64,000 nucleotides of DNA from Paenibacillus sp. 453mf (GCF_900116105.1 NZ_FPAC01000006.1:124001-188000), one strand, 5' to 3'; shown: positions 8,624-17,143, counted from the first letter of the stretch. Translations and numbers: made by a program. The notes: generated by a model from the sequence alone, not told the origin.

Positions 8624-9088
8624 GTGAAGTATGAGTTTATACCTCTAAATGAGTTGAGGGAAATTGCAGGGGGATTGAATGAAGGAAAGAATTCAAACGG
8701 TAGTAGAGTTTACGAGGGCTTTCATTTTTTCTCTCCTATAGACTTTAACATGGCATCGATAATGGAATATTACTGTGTAATAGCCGTTGAAGGGATAGAT
8801 GTCAGGGGAGTAATGCTGCTTTATCAAGATCCCCAACATCCTTTATCGTACAGTATATCGTATGTCGACGTTAGAAAAGACCACCAAAGGCAAGGTATCG
8901 CTAAGGGTCTTTATTTAACATTAAACGGTTTTCTTAGTCAAGATAATATCGTAATTGGGACAGATCTCACTGATAAAGGTAAGTCAGCTAAACTGGATAG
9001 ACTTCGTAAAAAAACAATCACGACTTGCCTCTCATTCGATAGCTTCAATCAATATTTAGTGAATCTCCATTTCCTGAGAAAGGTGTGA
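8624..9088 (+). CDS. GNAT family N-acetyltransferase
   Basis: The 154-residue protein carries the acetyl-CoA binding motif of GNAT enzymes: a beta strand with VDVRKDHQRQGIAKGLYLTL, matching the V-x-x-x-x-R/Q-x-x-G-x-A/G pattern. GTG 8624 is the start, with AGGAGG further upstream and a weaker AGGAAG nearby. The C-terminal third is shorter than in typical GNATs and ends in a basic segment. The substrate cannot be named. Confidence 0.75.
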   Translation: MKYEFIPLNELREIAGGLNEGKNSNGSRVYEGFHFFSPIDFNMASIMEYYCVIAVEGIDVRGVMLLYQDPQHPLSYSISYVDVRKDHQRQGIAKGLYLTLNGFLSQDNIVIGTDLTDKGKSAKLDRLRKKTITTCLSFDSFNQYLVNLHFLRKV

Positions 9089-9208
9089 ATGTTGGGCTTA
9101 TCAATTTAAAGGATATGCTGTTGGTGTTCCTTACCTTTTGGGTAAAGTTTGGCGAAGAGTTAAAAGTGCAAACTTACTGAAAGTATAATGTAGATTTCCT
9201 ATTTGTTA

Positions 9209-9313
9209 TTGCTACTTATTGTCTGCTCACTTATACTGAAATTAACCAAATAACATCGAACTGGAAGTACCAGGCTGCCCCAAAAGGGTTTGTCTGGTAC
9301 TTTTTTGTTTTTT
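9209..9313 (+). promoter_or_regulatory. Attenuator leader E before the 3D-domain gene
   Basis: -35 TTGCTA (9209-9214), 17 nt, -10 TATACT (9232-9237), then AACCAAATAAC. P1 is CTGG-AAGTA-CCAG (9261-9273). The terminator pairs GTACCAG (9267-9273) with CTGGTAC (9294-9300), has an inner CCC/GGG, and ends in T6GT7. The AAGGAG ribosome site of the gene directly follows the T-run. Confidence 0.87.
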
Positions 9314-9326
9314 TAAGGAGGATATT

Positions 9327-10358
9327 TTGTTGTTATATGATAGGACCCGAAAAATTCTAATAGGATTAGCGATCGCGATTCCTGTATTCGCCAGTATCTC
9401 AGTCGTAATCGTCCTAAACTCAGGGGAAAGCAATGAACCTCAACGTGCTGCACTAGTAAAAAAACGTGTTGAAGTAATGGTGGATAGTCACAATATGACG
9501 GTTAATACTCATGCTGAAACTGTAGGGGAAGTTCTTAAGCAGCTTGATGTGAGCGTGGGAGAGCAGGATATTGTAGAACCTTCGACAATGACGAAACTCT
9601 CTGAAAAAGTCAAAATACGGGTGACACGAGTTTCCGAAAATGAGAATGAGGTAATTGAAGAAATCCCCTACGAAACAGTAACTTATAATGACCCGAATAT
9701 GCTCATAGGAACGGAAGAAGTAATTCAAGAGGGAAAGCCAGGTAAACAAAAGGTACAACGCTTGCTACGGGTAGAAAACGGAGTCTCGGCTACAGAGAAA
9801 GTATTAAAACGCCAAGTAATCAATCCATATACGCCAAAGGTCGTTGCAGTAGGTACTGCAACTCCTGAACCTGTTGTTCCCATTTCAGATCCATTTGTGA
9901 CCCAAAGTAAAGTTAGCGAAGATCCTCCATCCAATACACAAACAGTTAATGAAGATACTCCAACTGAAGATAATCACTCACATTCTGAAGAGCCAAAAGT
10001 CATTACGTTAGAAGCAGAGCCGGTAAATTATAAGTTTAAGCTGGATGATGTTGAGTTGACCGCATATACCGCTGGTTTTGAATCTACGGGTAAGAATCCA
10101 GGTGATCCTGCCTTCGGTATTACATCTTCAGGAACTACAGTTTCCGAAGGAAGAACTATTGCTGTCGATCCGACGATCATCCCGATGGGATGGTGGGTAT
10201 ACATCGAGGGTGTGGGATATCGGAAAGCAGAGGATACTGGTGGTGCTATAAAAGGAAATATCATAGATGTGTATATAGAGGAGCTGGAGAAAGCACAACA
10301 ATTCGGACGAAAGTATGGACATACGGTATACGTTATTGGTCCCAAACAACCAAACTAG
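9327..10358 (+). CDS. G5/3D-domain cell-wall hydrolase, YabE-like
   Basis: The 343-residue protein has an N-terminal membrane anchor or signal (residues 9-33), a DUF348-type domain (about 46-95), a G5 domain (about 96-165), a Pro/Ser/Thr linker and a C-terminal 3D domain (about 235-340). The 3D domain shows DVELTAYTAG, TIAVDPTIIPMG and AEDTGGAIKGNIIDVY with the conserved aspartates, as in lytic transglycosylases of the MltA/RpfB-like fold. Chromosomal YabE and YocH act in wall turnover and germination. TTG 9327 follows AAGGAGGA. It is controlled by leader E, so a wall-remodelling enzyme belongs to the plasmid attenuator regulon. Confidence 0.9.
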   Translation: MLLYDRTRKILIGLAIAIPVFASISVVIVLNSGESNEPQRAALVKKRVEVMVDSHNMTVNTHAETVGEVLKQLDVSVGEQDIVEPSTMTKLSEKVKIRVTRVSENENEVIEEIPYETVTYNDPNMLIGTEEVIQEGKPGKQKVQRLLRVENGVSATEKVLKRQVINPYTPKVVAVGTATPEPVVPISDPFVTQSKVSEDPPSNTQTVNEDTPTEDNHSHSEEPKVITLEAEPVNYKFKLDDVELTAYTAGFESTGKNPGDPAFGITSSGTTVSEGRTIAVDPTIIPMGWWVYIEGVGYRKAEDTGGAIKGNIIDVYIEELEKAQQFGRKYGHTVYVIGPKQPN

Positions 10359-10666
10359 AGATTTTACTGACTGTATATGAAGTTCATTTATTGTCTGGAT
10401 TATGCTGCAGTGATATAATACATAAATACCATTCCTTTTCTTTCCACGTACTCCCCAGCTTGGGCATAGGGAGCATTCTAATGATAATTTTTATTGCGTG
10501 TGGGATAGGTCTGTATTTTAATTCTTCTTGAGTAATTCAATTTATATCCTCATGGATATCAAAACACCATTTGACGCATGACTGTTGAGGTCATAGCACT
10601 TATGGTGTTTTTTACATCTGTAAATATTTGTTTAGAAATTAACGTTTCTCTAGGAGGGCAAAAAAG
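10359..10666 (+). promoter_or_regulatory. Intergenic leader with terminator-like hairpin F
   Basis: The stem AACACCAT (10563-10570) pairs with ATGGTGTT (10602-10609), with inner ATGAC/GTCAT and a T6 run, about 50 nt before the next ribosome binding site. A smaller hairpin ATATCC/GGATAT (10543-10558) precedes it. No clear AAGYA hairpin or box is present. The first 150 nt hold nothing recognisable. Confidence 0.6.
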
Positions 10667-10870
10667 ATGATTAATAAAAATGTTTTCTTTGATGTAGAGA
10701 CAGAATTTGGTGTCCGAACAGAGGTTGCAAAGGTGAAAAGTGTTGAATTTACAAAAAGAGGGCCTGTTTTTACAGCAATCACTCCTTTAGGGAATACGGT
10801 ACGCTTAACTAAGCGTGAAATCTCATGTGTCGGAAATAAAAAACAGCAGAGCACACAGCGCTGTACATAA
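10667..10870 (+). CDS. Hypothetical 67-residue basic protein
   Basis: ATG 10667 follows CTAGGAGGG. The small basic protein (about half beta-strand-like residues) has no recognised family. It sits alone between hairpin F and the promoter of the next gene. Confidence 0.55.
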   Translation: MINKNVFFDVETEFGVRTEVAKVKSVEFTKRGPVFTAITPLGNTVRLTKREISCVGNKKQQSTQRCT

Positions 10871-10909
10871 TCTATTTTATTTTTATGTTATAATACACAG
10901 GAGGAAAGT

Positions 10910-11443
10910 ATGAATATCGATTGTGAAATTGACATCATTATTGACGAATTAACACCGTGTTTAATACACCGGGAGACTGGGGAAGAATATAAGACATTGA
11001 TAGAGCCTTTGCTGAGTTCAGATCTTAAACATCTTACTAAACAGCAAGGCTGGATTAATTTCAATTGGACTAAGGAATACTCAGCACCGAATCGCAAGGT
11101 GGCAAAACTTATGGTTGTGGGTTCTGATCAGATCCAAGGACTTATCAGCTATGAGATTGCTCAAGGTTACATCGATGTAATGCTTGTCGAAAATGCCCCT
11201 TGGAATATCGGTTCAAGTAATCAACTGTTTATCGGCGTAGGTGCTCATTTATTCGCCTTCGCTTGTAAGATAAGCTTCGAGATGGGATTTGATGGTGTTA
11301 TTGCTTTTACCTCGAAAACCAATTTGATTAAACACTATCAGGAGAAGCTGGGTGCAGTACGAATCGGTGGACATTTGATGACGATCGAGACGGAGGCAGC
11401 TAGAAAACTGGTTGATCAATACTTTGAGGAGGGATCTTGCTAA
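10910..11443 (+). CDS. GNAT-like acetyltransferase, 177 residues
   Basis: A TATAAT lies only about 20 nt before the start and AGGAGGAAAGT precedes ATG 10910, so the leader is very short. The order of strands and helices fits a GNAT fold: VAKLMVVGSDQIQGLISYEI, YIDVMLVENAPWNIG, then a helix and GFDGVIAFTSKTNLIKHYQEKLGAVRIG resembling the C-terminal GNAT motif. The R-x-x-G-x-G loop is weak, so catalysis is uncertain. Its stop overlaps the next small gene by one base (TAATG). Confidence 0.6.
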   Translation: MNIDCEIDIIIDELTPCLIHRETGEEYKTLIEPLLSSDLKHLTKQQGWINFNWTKEYSAPNRKVAKLMVVGSDQIQGLISYEIAQGYIDVMLVENAPWNIGSSNQLFIGVGAHLFAFACKISFEMGFDGVIAFTSKTNLIKHYQEKLGAVRIGGHLMTIETEAARKLVDQYFEEGSC

Positions 11444-11613
11444 TGACTAACGACAGCAAAGAAATAATAGATGCTTTCGAAAAACTTGCTGAAGCAGGCA
11501 AAGGTGTTCTTGCTATCCCGCCTTTGAATGAAAATGAGCGTCATGAACGCGATCGCTTAATGCAGGAATATCTGCGCCAGCGAAAAGCAGAATCACCTGT
11601 TCATCGGAAATGA
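11443..11613 (+). CDS. 56-residue hypothetical protein, coupled to the GNAT-like gene
   Basis: The ATG overlaps the stop of the preceding gene and GAGGAGGGA lies about 10 nt upstream. The charged peptide is mostly helical (NENERHERDRLMQEYLRQRKAE). No family is recognised. Position suggests an accessory protein of the upstream acetyltransferase-like product. Confidence 0.65.
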   Translation: MTNDSKEIIDAFEKLAEAGKGVLAIPPLNENERHERDRLMQEYLRQRKAESPVHRK

Positions 11614-11699
11614 TTGTACTCTATTTGAGCAATAACCGTTAATCATGGAGTTGATGGATCATGGATTTTAAATGGCGATTACCGTTAATTCTGATAACA

Positions 11700-11790
11700 T
11701 GATGAGATTCGTCTCCAAGTTAGAATTACCAAAAATTATTCGTTATGGAACAAGAGGTCTAGCAGTAGTCTGCTGGGCCTCTTTTATTTT
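11700..11790 (+). promoter_or_regulatory. Terminator-bearing leader G
   Basis: The 13-bp stem 11753-11765 with 11770-11782 (AGAGG..GCAG / CTGC..CCTCT, some G-U pairs) is followed by TTTTATTTTTT and lies about 25 nt before the ribosome site of the next gene. A TAGAAT at 11721-11726 may be its -10. The AAGYA hairpin is absent, so it is at most a distant member of the leader set. Confidence 0.55.
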
Positions 11791-11817
11791 TTATGAAATC
11801 GAAGGGGTGCAAAGATC

Positions 11818-12042
11818 TTGAAGTTAAACGACTGGGTTCTATTGAAAGCGATTTTTAACTCTCGCCTGCATGATGCAGTTATGGAGAAGAATGAGGAGGG
11901 CATTCACCAGCTGATAGATGAAGAATATTCCTATGAGAAGGATAATGGCTTTTTTGAAGTTGAGCCGCTCGAACTGGATAAGTTGCAAAAAGAGCACAAC
12001 AAAAATATCTCCAATGAAGAGTTGATTATAAGGTTACTATAA
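11818..12042 (+). CDS. Hypothetical 74-residue protein
   Basis: TTG 11818 follows AAGGGG. The acidic, helical protein contains repeated Glu/Asn-rich stretches and no known motif. It is the only gene behind leader G. Confidence 0.6.
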   Translation: MKLNDWVLLKAIFNSRLHDAVMEKNEEGIHQLIDEEYSYEKDNGFFEVEPLELDKLQKEHNKNISNEELIIRLL

Positions 12043-12223
12043 ACTTTAAGGAACTGAAAACCGTTCAATAAAAATAGAGTTAGAATCTTTTTATCATTAA
12101 GCTATGCTTGCACGTTTAACTTGTATATAGGCTTAGAGGGGAATTGGGGACATAGCAGACTATAAAGCCGCTCCAATTACGAGGTAATGAATTGAGTGAA
12201 AAATTAAATGAAGGAGAGCGAAT

Positions 12224-12445
12224 ATGAAGTTATTTAGCCAAATGAATGAAAACGACTCAGTGTCATTAAAATGGGAGGACAGGGTATTGAGGACTACTAA
12301 GAATCCCCAAAAGAGTGATGATGGTAAAACATACACAGCACTTGCGGTAGATGCAATAGATAATAAATACATTTTAGTATGGGCTGTTTCAGAGAACGGG
12401 GAATGTGACTTGTATAACCCGATTGGCGTTACATTTATAAAGTAG
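12224..12445 (+). CDS. Hypothetical 73-residue protein
   Basis: AAGGAGAG precedes ATG 12224. The product looks like a compact beta-rich domain (LKWEDRVLRTTKNPQ, YTALAVDAIDNKYILVWAVS). Upstream, AATTGG (near 12142) can pair with CCAATT (near 12173), forming a leader stem. A strong terminator follows at 12460. Function unknown. Confidence 0.65.
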   Translation: MKLFSQMNENDSVSLKWEDRVLRTTKNPQKSDDGKTYTALAVDAIDNKYILVWAVSENGECDLYNPIGVTFIK

Positions 12446-12459
12446 TAGTGTAATTAGAG

Positions 12460-12490
12460 GAAGCCATCTTAACCAGGTGGCTTCTTTTTT
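12460..12490 (+). terminator. Terminator after the 73-residue gene
   Basis: A 10-bp stem GAAGCCATCT/AGGTGGCTTC is followed by T6, 15 nt behind the stop codon. Confidence 0.85.
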
Positions 12491-12584
12491 ATATCCTATC
12501 ACCAAGAAAGTAAAAGCCAAAATATATTGATACCTGGACTAAACTGGATGATCCTGCTCGCTCTATTGAATCCCGGGCATTTTA

Positions 12585-12782
12585 TTATTTAGCATATTTA
12601 AAAGTAAAGCCCCCCTTGTAATAATACTGACCACGGATTTTTACTGAGGATTCCGTGATTTCTTCGATGACTCCGCTCCCTACGAGTTCATTCGAATTAA
12701 ATACTACAATGGGCTCTTTATGTATCATAGCTGTATGTAATTGTATATCTGAAGACAGTTCTTTCATAAAACGATTGGCCAT
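12585..12782 (-). CDS. Hypothetical 65-residue protein
   Basis: The longer ORF from 12800 would contain its own ribosome binding site (GGAGG), so ATG 12782 is chosen, giving 65 residues. The C-terminal half (VVFNSNELVGSGVIEEITESSVKI and a YYYKGG turn) looks like a small SH3/Sm-type barrel; this is a guess. Its promoter carries TAGGAT followed by AATCAATTAC, similar to the box of the attenuator leaders, but no hairpin follows. Confidence 0.6.
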   Translation of the reverse strand: MANRFMKELSSDIQLHTAMIHKEPIVVFNSNELVGSGVIEEITESSVKIRGQYYYKGGFTFKYAK

Positions 12783-13210
12783 ATAATTCTTTTCCTCCAT
12801 TGTAATTGATTACATTATCCTATATCTCGTCTTACAGTTAAAATTTATTAGTAGTCTTCCTTTGTAATAAGACACAAATAGTTAACCCAAGTACGACTAC
12901 TACTTCTTCTTTCCGTAGTCAATAGCACAGTCCCCCGATCAATTGATGAAAGTGGACCAATGTAATTATGGTAGACGAAATCAGCACATTAGTCAGAAAA
13001 CACCTGCTGTTCATTATAATGAATTATGATGAAGAATAGCCTGAGCATCAAATTTAATGCCTGTGAAAATTACCACCTCTGACATTTCCCTTCTAATAAT
13101 ACAGAGGCGGTTACTGTTTAGAACTCCGATGTTACATCAAAGAAGGTATCGATCATACAATAGCAACAACTATAAATTTAACCAAAGGTATCGTTTAAAA
13201 ATCGATGTAA
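12783..13210. other. Intergenic region without a supported gene
   Basis: The first 45 nt are the promoter of the 65-residue gene on the minus strand. The rest has no ORF with a ribosome binding site; a 60-codon plus-strand ORF at 13057 has unnatural composition and is rejected. It may be decayed sequence. Confidence 0.4.
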
Positions 13211-13258
13211 AAAAGCTCAAGATATCCTTGCGCCAGTAAAGGATATCTTGAGCTTTTC
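13211..13258. terminator. Bidirectional terminator behind the ligase gene
   Basis: AAAAGCTCAAGATATCCTT pairs with AAGGATATCTTGAGCTTTT across an 8-9 nt loop, with A and T runs on both sides. It ends the minus-strand ligase gene and can stop plus-strand transcription. Confidence 0.9.
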
Positions 13259-13259
13259 T

Positions 13260-14147
13260 TTACACAGAAGTAATTGTGATAAATTCTTCGAACTTCGGTG
13301 ATCGCAGCTTTCCATCTTTAGTGAAACACTGAAATTTGATTTTACAACCTAAAACTGGTTCGATGTATCTCCAGCCTTTGTGTTCATGCGTAACTAGTTG
13401 TTTAGAGACCTGATTAAACGCACGTATTGCTTTGCTGTTCGGTGGGAATTCCAATAGACCTACATATTTGCCATCTACGGTTAAACCCCAGCCAAAACCG
13501 CCTACAAGCCTTACTGAAGAAATCTGACAGGTAATGTACTGATAGGCCTTGACCTTAATCATATTTTTAGAGCGTGTATTTAGGTGAATTTGAGCGTCTG
13601 GGTGATATTGAACAATTCCTTCAAGTCCAAGCTCTTTAGCTTTCAAGAACAGTTCTTCTCCATCATTATATAAAGGGGTAATTGAGAGAGTTTCTGAATT
13701 ATCTACTATATCTTCAAGCGCCTCTCTGCGCTGCATGAATGATGAATTCAGCATGGGTTTACCATCCAAAAAAAGTATATCCCATAATGGAAAGTGAGCT
13801 CGTAAAGTTTTTGCTATTTGTTTAACAGCTGATTCCTTTTTTGTATTAAATCTAGTCATCGCGTCATCCCACCACAATTTTGGAGGTTGATCTTTAGCCT
13901 GTGTTAAATCGAAGGCAATACACTCACCATCCAATATGGCCGTCTTTACGGGAAGTTTAATATTATTCAGTTCAGGAAATCTTGACGTAACCTCTGTTCC
14001 ATGCCTTGTAAAAGCTCTCACCGCACCGTGGTTATAATGTATTAATATCCTAAAGCCATCCCATTTCAGGCTCGATTTAAAGTCTTTCTTTATTTGTGAA
14101 GGGAGCATCGGCTGAAGGAGCATTGGTTTTAATGGTTCATTTAACAT
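13260..14147 (-). CDS. ATP-dependent DNA ligase, LigD-type catalytic core
   Basis: The 295-residue enzyme consists of the adenylation domain and an OB fold without further modules. Motif I is KWDGFR (nucleophile Lys28), motif III is LDGECIAFD, motif IV LEGIVQYHP and motif V MIKVKAY. Such stand-alone LigD-like ligases seal nicks or breaks, often with Ku; no ku gene is in the window. The gene is monocistronic, ends at a strong bidirectional terminator and shares its upstream region with a LexA-box yolD gene, which suggests DNA-damage functions are grouped here. A second, truncated ligase lies at 22105. Confidence 0.9.
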   Translation of the reverse strand: MLNEPLKPMLLQPMLPSQIKKDFKSSLKWDGFRILIHYNHGAVRAFTRHGTEVTSRFPELNNIKLPVKTAILDGECIAFDLTQAKDQPPKLWWDDAMTRFNTKKESAVKQIAKTLRAHFPLWDILFLDGKPMLNSSFMQRREALEDIVDNSETLSITPLYNDGEELFLKAKELGLEGIVQYHPDAQIHLNTRSKNMIKVKAYQYITCQISSVRLVGGFGWGLTVDGKYVGLLEFPPNSKAIRAFNQVSKQLVTHEHKGWRYIEPVLGCKIKFQCFTKDGKLRSPKFEEFITITSV

Positions 14148-14347
14148 AAGCTATCTCCTCCATAATGAACTTAACATGGAGAAGATATAAAAAGGTATAT
14201 GGAACCGTTGGAACAGCTGAGAATTATGTGCAATACGTATACCAATTATTGTTGCAGGTGATATTCGAAAACTGGACATGTCCTGGAAAGTTAAGTGAAA
14301 GCCCCTTGTTTGCAAATTAACCCTGCTTCCCTAGAAAAAATAGTCAC

Positions 14348-14380
14348 TGGAATAAGAACTAATGTTCTTATATAATTAGC
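14348..14380 (+). promoter_or_regulatory. LexA (SOS) box in the yolD promoter
   Basis: AGAACTAATGTTCT (14355-14368) is a full palindrome with the GAAC-N4-GTTC core bound by Gram-positive LexA/DinR. It lies directly upstream of a TATAAT at 14371-14376, so bound repressor would block the promoter. Regulation is inferred from the match. Confidence 0.75.
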
Positions 14381-14395
14381 TCTGAGGTGATCACG

Positions 14396-14737
14396 ATGAT
14401 AGGAAACAAACTTACACCAGGTAGTAACATGTTTTGGGAATCAAGCCGTATGATTATGCCGGAACATAAAGAAGCTTACGTTGAACATGTCCGTGAAAAA
14501 AGTAAGAAGGGCCGTGTTTATCTTGACGATCAAGAGAAAGAGATCGTCAGCAGAGCCCTGGCAGTATCTATCCAGCAGCGTTTGCCAATCAATGTTCAGT
14601 TGTACGATGAATTCGAGGACCGACGAGTAATTGGGGTTGTTGAGAAGGTAGATATCCGGCTCAAACGGTTCAAAGTTGATGGAGAATGGTTTGACATACA
14701 AGATGTGCTGCGAGTTGATATAGAAGGTTACGACTAA
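14396..14737 (+). CDS. YolD-like family protein, SOS-regulated
   Basis: The 113-residue protein fits the YolD-like family: an N-terminal WESSRMIMPEHKEAYVEH segment corresponding to the family's LPEH region, a central helix and the C-terminal beta-barrel (VIGVVEKVDIRLKRFKVDGEWFDIQDVLRVDI). YolD relatives accompany Y-family polymerases UvrX/YqjW in Bacillus and are damage-inducible, although here no polymerase gene follows. GAGGTGAT precedes ATG 14396; GTG 14387 overlaps that site and is rejected. A LexA box overlaps the promoter. Confidence 0.82.
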   Translation: MIGNKLTPGSNMFWESSRMIMPEHKEAYVEHVREKSKKGRVYLDDQEKEIVSRALAVSIQQRLPINVQLYDEFEDRRVIGVVEKVDIRLKRFKVDGEWFDIQDVLRVDIEGYD

Positions 14738-14913
14738 TCGAATAAATGAAAAGTCTCATGTAGAAGAGAACTAGCTTAAAAAAGTTCTGCAGCAGCTTTA
14801 TTGGAGCAACTTGTATCATACTTATTTCTTTATTTAGCTGCACTTTTACTGTTATCAAGAAGACTGGCCCCATTAGCGTTTTATCAATCATATTGAATAG
14901 GAGTTATGTGTAA

Positions 14914-15063
14914 ATGAAAATTGAAGTCTATGAAAATGGCAGCAAAAGTAAACTTGTAGCTGTACTTGTAGAGGATAACGGCGACGAACGTGAGTTATTA
15001 AGAACCGAAAAAGGCAAGGATGATTCACCAAACCTGATAGACGATATGAAATTGTCACACTAA
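14914..15063 (+). CDS. 49-residue hypothetical protein
   Basis: AGGAG lies 11 nt before ATG 14914. The peptide is acidic with a beta-rich start (MKIEVYENGSKSKLVAVLVE) and no known motif. Codon use is like that of neighbours. It may be cotranscribed with yolD, 176 nt upstream. Confidence 0.5.
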   Translation: MKIEVYENGSKSKLVAVLVEDNGDERELLRTEKGKDDSPNLIDDMKLSH

Positions 15064-15347
15064 ACAGTAACATTCAATTAGGGAACATAATGAACAGGAT
15101 TGTGCATTGTGGAAGTGGATGAGTATTAAGTTGTAATGAGGTACATATGGGGAAGTTTATAACGCCTATAATGAGAAAATACGCACCGAGCAAATATGCC
15201 TGGTGCGCTTCTTTATGTCCATCGATTTGTTACGCCTCGAATCATGTCCACAATTATCAAGGATCCAAGATGGTCCTCAATCGACATTGTGTATTTCCGA
15301 ATGGCTAAATCTATTGCTAGGAATAAATCATCATCAATTGAGATCTT
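15064..15347. other. Intergenic region with hairpin H
   Basis: TATAAT (15167-15172) is followed by AAAATACGCACC and a hairpin pairing CGCACC (15182-15187) with GGTGCG (15202-15207) before a weak T-rich stretch. This resembles a short leader, yet no credible plus-strand gene follows. The remaining sequence shows nothing else. Confidence 0.4.
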
Positions 15348-15644
15348 TTAGAGGGCCCGTGGTGCTTCTTGTACAATGTCTATTCCTAATTTTTTATTCT
15401 CGTTTGGGGTTAATGGATAACTTCCAAGTCGGATGGTTTCAACATCACCAAGGCAAGCTAGGACAGTGAGATGGGAATCAAACTCCATACTGATAAAGTA
15501 GATAAAGTGTGGAAAAAGCCTGAAAATAGAGTAAACCCAGTCTCTGACTTCCCTGATCTCGTAGACTTCTTCCACGGTGTCGTCGTAACTCTCGACTGAA
15601 TCAGTGTATTTCATCTCCACCACGCGTCTTTGTATACGAAGCAT
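15348..15644 (-). CDS. Hypothetical acidic protein of about 98 residues
   Basis: The acidic stretch after residue 10 (MKYTDSVESYDDTVEEVYE) and the regular composition support coding, whereas the overlapping plus-strand ORF does not look natural. The only good ribosome site, GAAGGTGAT, lies 18-20 nt before ATG 15644 and is better spaced to an in-frame ATT at 15659, so a non-canonical start is possible. Family unknown. It follows the membrane protein gene on the same strand. Confidence 0.45.
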   Translation of the reverse strand: MLRIQRRVVEMKYTDSVESYDDTVEEVYEIREVRDWVYSIFRLFPHFIYFISMEFDSHLTVLACLGDVETIRLGSYPLTPNENKKLGIDIVQEAPRAL

Positions 15645-15716
15645 GACAGGATCCGTAATAGTTAATCACCTTCTTTCAACTGAACTGCAGGGCCAATACA
15701 TTATGAAAATTAAGAA

Positions 15717-16145
15717 CTATTTTTTACGATGTAAAGGTACCACGTTAGAAAGGTCTGCAGCAGACCTGTGCTCGATAGGTGTATGAATAGATGCCGTGGC
15801 CATATTATTATTTATCAATGGTTTTGTAGCTTGGGTTCTTGTAGATCGCCATTTAAAAAACGAAATGACAAACTTAGGTGCCGAGATCATCATTCCGATG
15901 AGCATCGCCCAAAGCATTGTAAAACCAAAAACCACCGGATATAGCCAGAACACGACTGCTGAAGTAAGATTGGAAAGTCGCGGAGCAGCGAACTTCCAAC
16001 CATGATAGACTGAAAGAAATATGTATCCACCAAAAAGTGATAAACCGGTACTGTCCAAAGATGGCATTCTACTGAAAAAATCAGTAGAGAATACAAGTAA
16101 ACCAGAAATAAAAGCTATCAAATTGCTGCTGAATTTATTATCCAA
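15717..16145 (-). CDS. Small integral membrane protein, 142 residues
   Basis: TTG 16145 lies 8 nt behind AAGGAGG; GTG 16154 overlaps that site. The protein has three to four hydrophobic helices (about residues 8-25, 36-50, 60-90) and a basic, polar cytoplasmic tail with RSTRTQATK and HRKK. The upstream region forms a promoter-like AT-rich stretch. Family not recognised. The next gene on this strand begins 72 nt after its stop. Confidence 0.6.
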   Translation of the reverse strand: MDNKFSSNLIAFISGLLVFSTDFFSRMPSLDSTGLSLFGGYIFLSVYHGWKFAAPRLSNLTSAVVFWLYPVVFGFTMLWAMLIGMMISAPKFVISFFKWRSTRTQATKPLINNNMATASIHTPIEHRSAADLSNVVPLHRKK

Positions 16146-16347
16146 AGGATTCACCTCCTTATTTTATTGTGAGAAGTTAATTATAATTTTAAATGGGATA
16201 TACCCGCCACATCTGGCGCACACAAAACACAATATTATCTGTCTTGAGTCAAGTTTTATAAGGAGTTACGACATCTTGCAGGAAAACATCAGTAACCATA
16301 TGCGGTGTCGGTTGCATTCCGCTTTAATCTTGAATGGTGTCGTAGCA

Positions 16348-16442
16348 TTTACCCTAGTTGGTCCTTGTGATAAAATTAAAGGAATTAAATACATAAAACG
16401 CGAAGCACGCGCAGCCCCTCTTGGGCTTGTCGTGCTTTTTTT
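16348..16442 (+). promoter_or_regulatory. Attenuator leader I before the PilZ gene
   Basis: -35 TTTACC (16348-16353), 17 nt, -10 TAAAAT (16371-16376), 6 nt, AATTAAATAC (16383-16392). P1 is CGCG-AAGCA-CGCG (16399-16411). The terminator pairs GCACG (16405-16409) with CGTGC (16431-16435) plus an inner GCCC/GGGC stem, then T7. Confidence 0.87.
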
Positions 16443-16478
16443 GCGTTTACACAAATTAAGGAGGGATAATCAGGACGC

Positions 16479-17132
16479 ATGAATGCTCTAGATACTTTAT
16501 TTGTAAATCAGTATGTTGAAATTGAGGATAGAGAGGGAAATATGCTGGTTGCACAGATCCAGGATATTGACGAGATCTCGTTTAGGATTGGTTCCATTAT
16601 TTCTAAACACAGAGTTTCGTTACCCGCGCTTGTTTTGCAGGAAGTGTTTGTCTCATATCGTGGAGAATCCGGAGACAGGTACCAATTTAAAACGAGAGTA
16701 ATGACACAGCTAGAGAAATCTCCTGCTAAACTTCAACTAGCTATTCCAGGTGACAAGGATGTTCTTCATATCCAGCAAAGAGAATACTTTCGAGTGCCGG
16801 CAGCCGTAAAACTCATTTTGAGCTTGAATGAGGAGGATCTTTCCTTTGTTACAAAGGACATCAGCGGTGGAGGGGTGTCATTTCTCAGTAAAGAACCAAA
16901 GTTTAAAAAGAATCAGTCTGGAATACAAGGAAACTTGTATATTGCAAACGGGGAGGATGCATTTACAGTTCCTTTTGTTTCAAGAATTGTCTATGTGAAG
17001 CTCAATAATAGGAGTATGTTCCAAACCGCTATAGAATTCACAGAGATCCGAGAGTCACACAGGGAAAGGATCATTAAATTTTGTATGAAGGAGCAGCTCA
17101 AACTCCGAAACTTAGTTGATAGGACAAAGTAA
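16479..17132 (+). CDS. PilZ domain c-di-GMP receptor, YpfA/YcgR-like
   Basis: The 217-residue protein has an N-terminal YcgR-like barrel (about 1-95) and a C-terminal PilZ domain (about 97-205). Both c-di-GMP motifs are present: R-x-x-x-R as REYFR and D-x-S-x-x-G as DISGGG. In Bacillus, YpfA acts as a c-di-GMP dependent motility brake, and this protein likely has a similar output role. AAGGAGGG lies 13 nt before ATG 16479, a long spacing. It stands behind leader I, the same leader class that precedes the GGDEF and HD-GYP genes of this plasmid. Confidence 0.88.
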   Translation: MNALDTLFVNQYVEIEDREGNMLVAQIQDIDEISFRIGSIISKHRVSLPALVLQEVFVSYRGESGDRYQFKTRVMTQLEKSPAKLQLAIPGDKDVLHIQQREYFRVPAAVKLILSLNEEDLSFVTKDISGGGVSFLSKEPKFKKNQSGIQGNLYIANGEDAFTVPFVSRIVYVKLNNRSMFQTAIEFTEIRESHRERIIKFCMKEQLKLRNLVDRTK

Positions 17133-17143
17133 CTCGGTTGCTA

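Noticed and set aside
10190..10531. Overlapping 113-codon plus-strand ORF inside the 3D-domain gene
   Set aside because: It is an out-of-frame shadow of the 3D domain; that frame has clear domain matches.
13057..13239. 60-codon plus-strand ORF
   Set aside because: Basic, low-quality sequence without ribosome site; its 3' part runs into a terminator hairpin.
15203..15469. Plus-strand ORF of 88 codons
   Set aside because: No ribosome binding site, composition rich in Leu/Gln/Ser unlike neighbours, and it is antisense to a better minus-strand frame.
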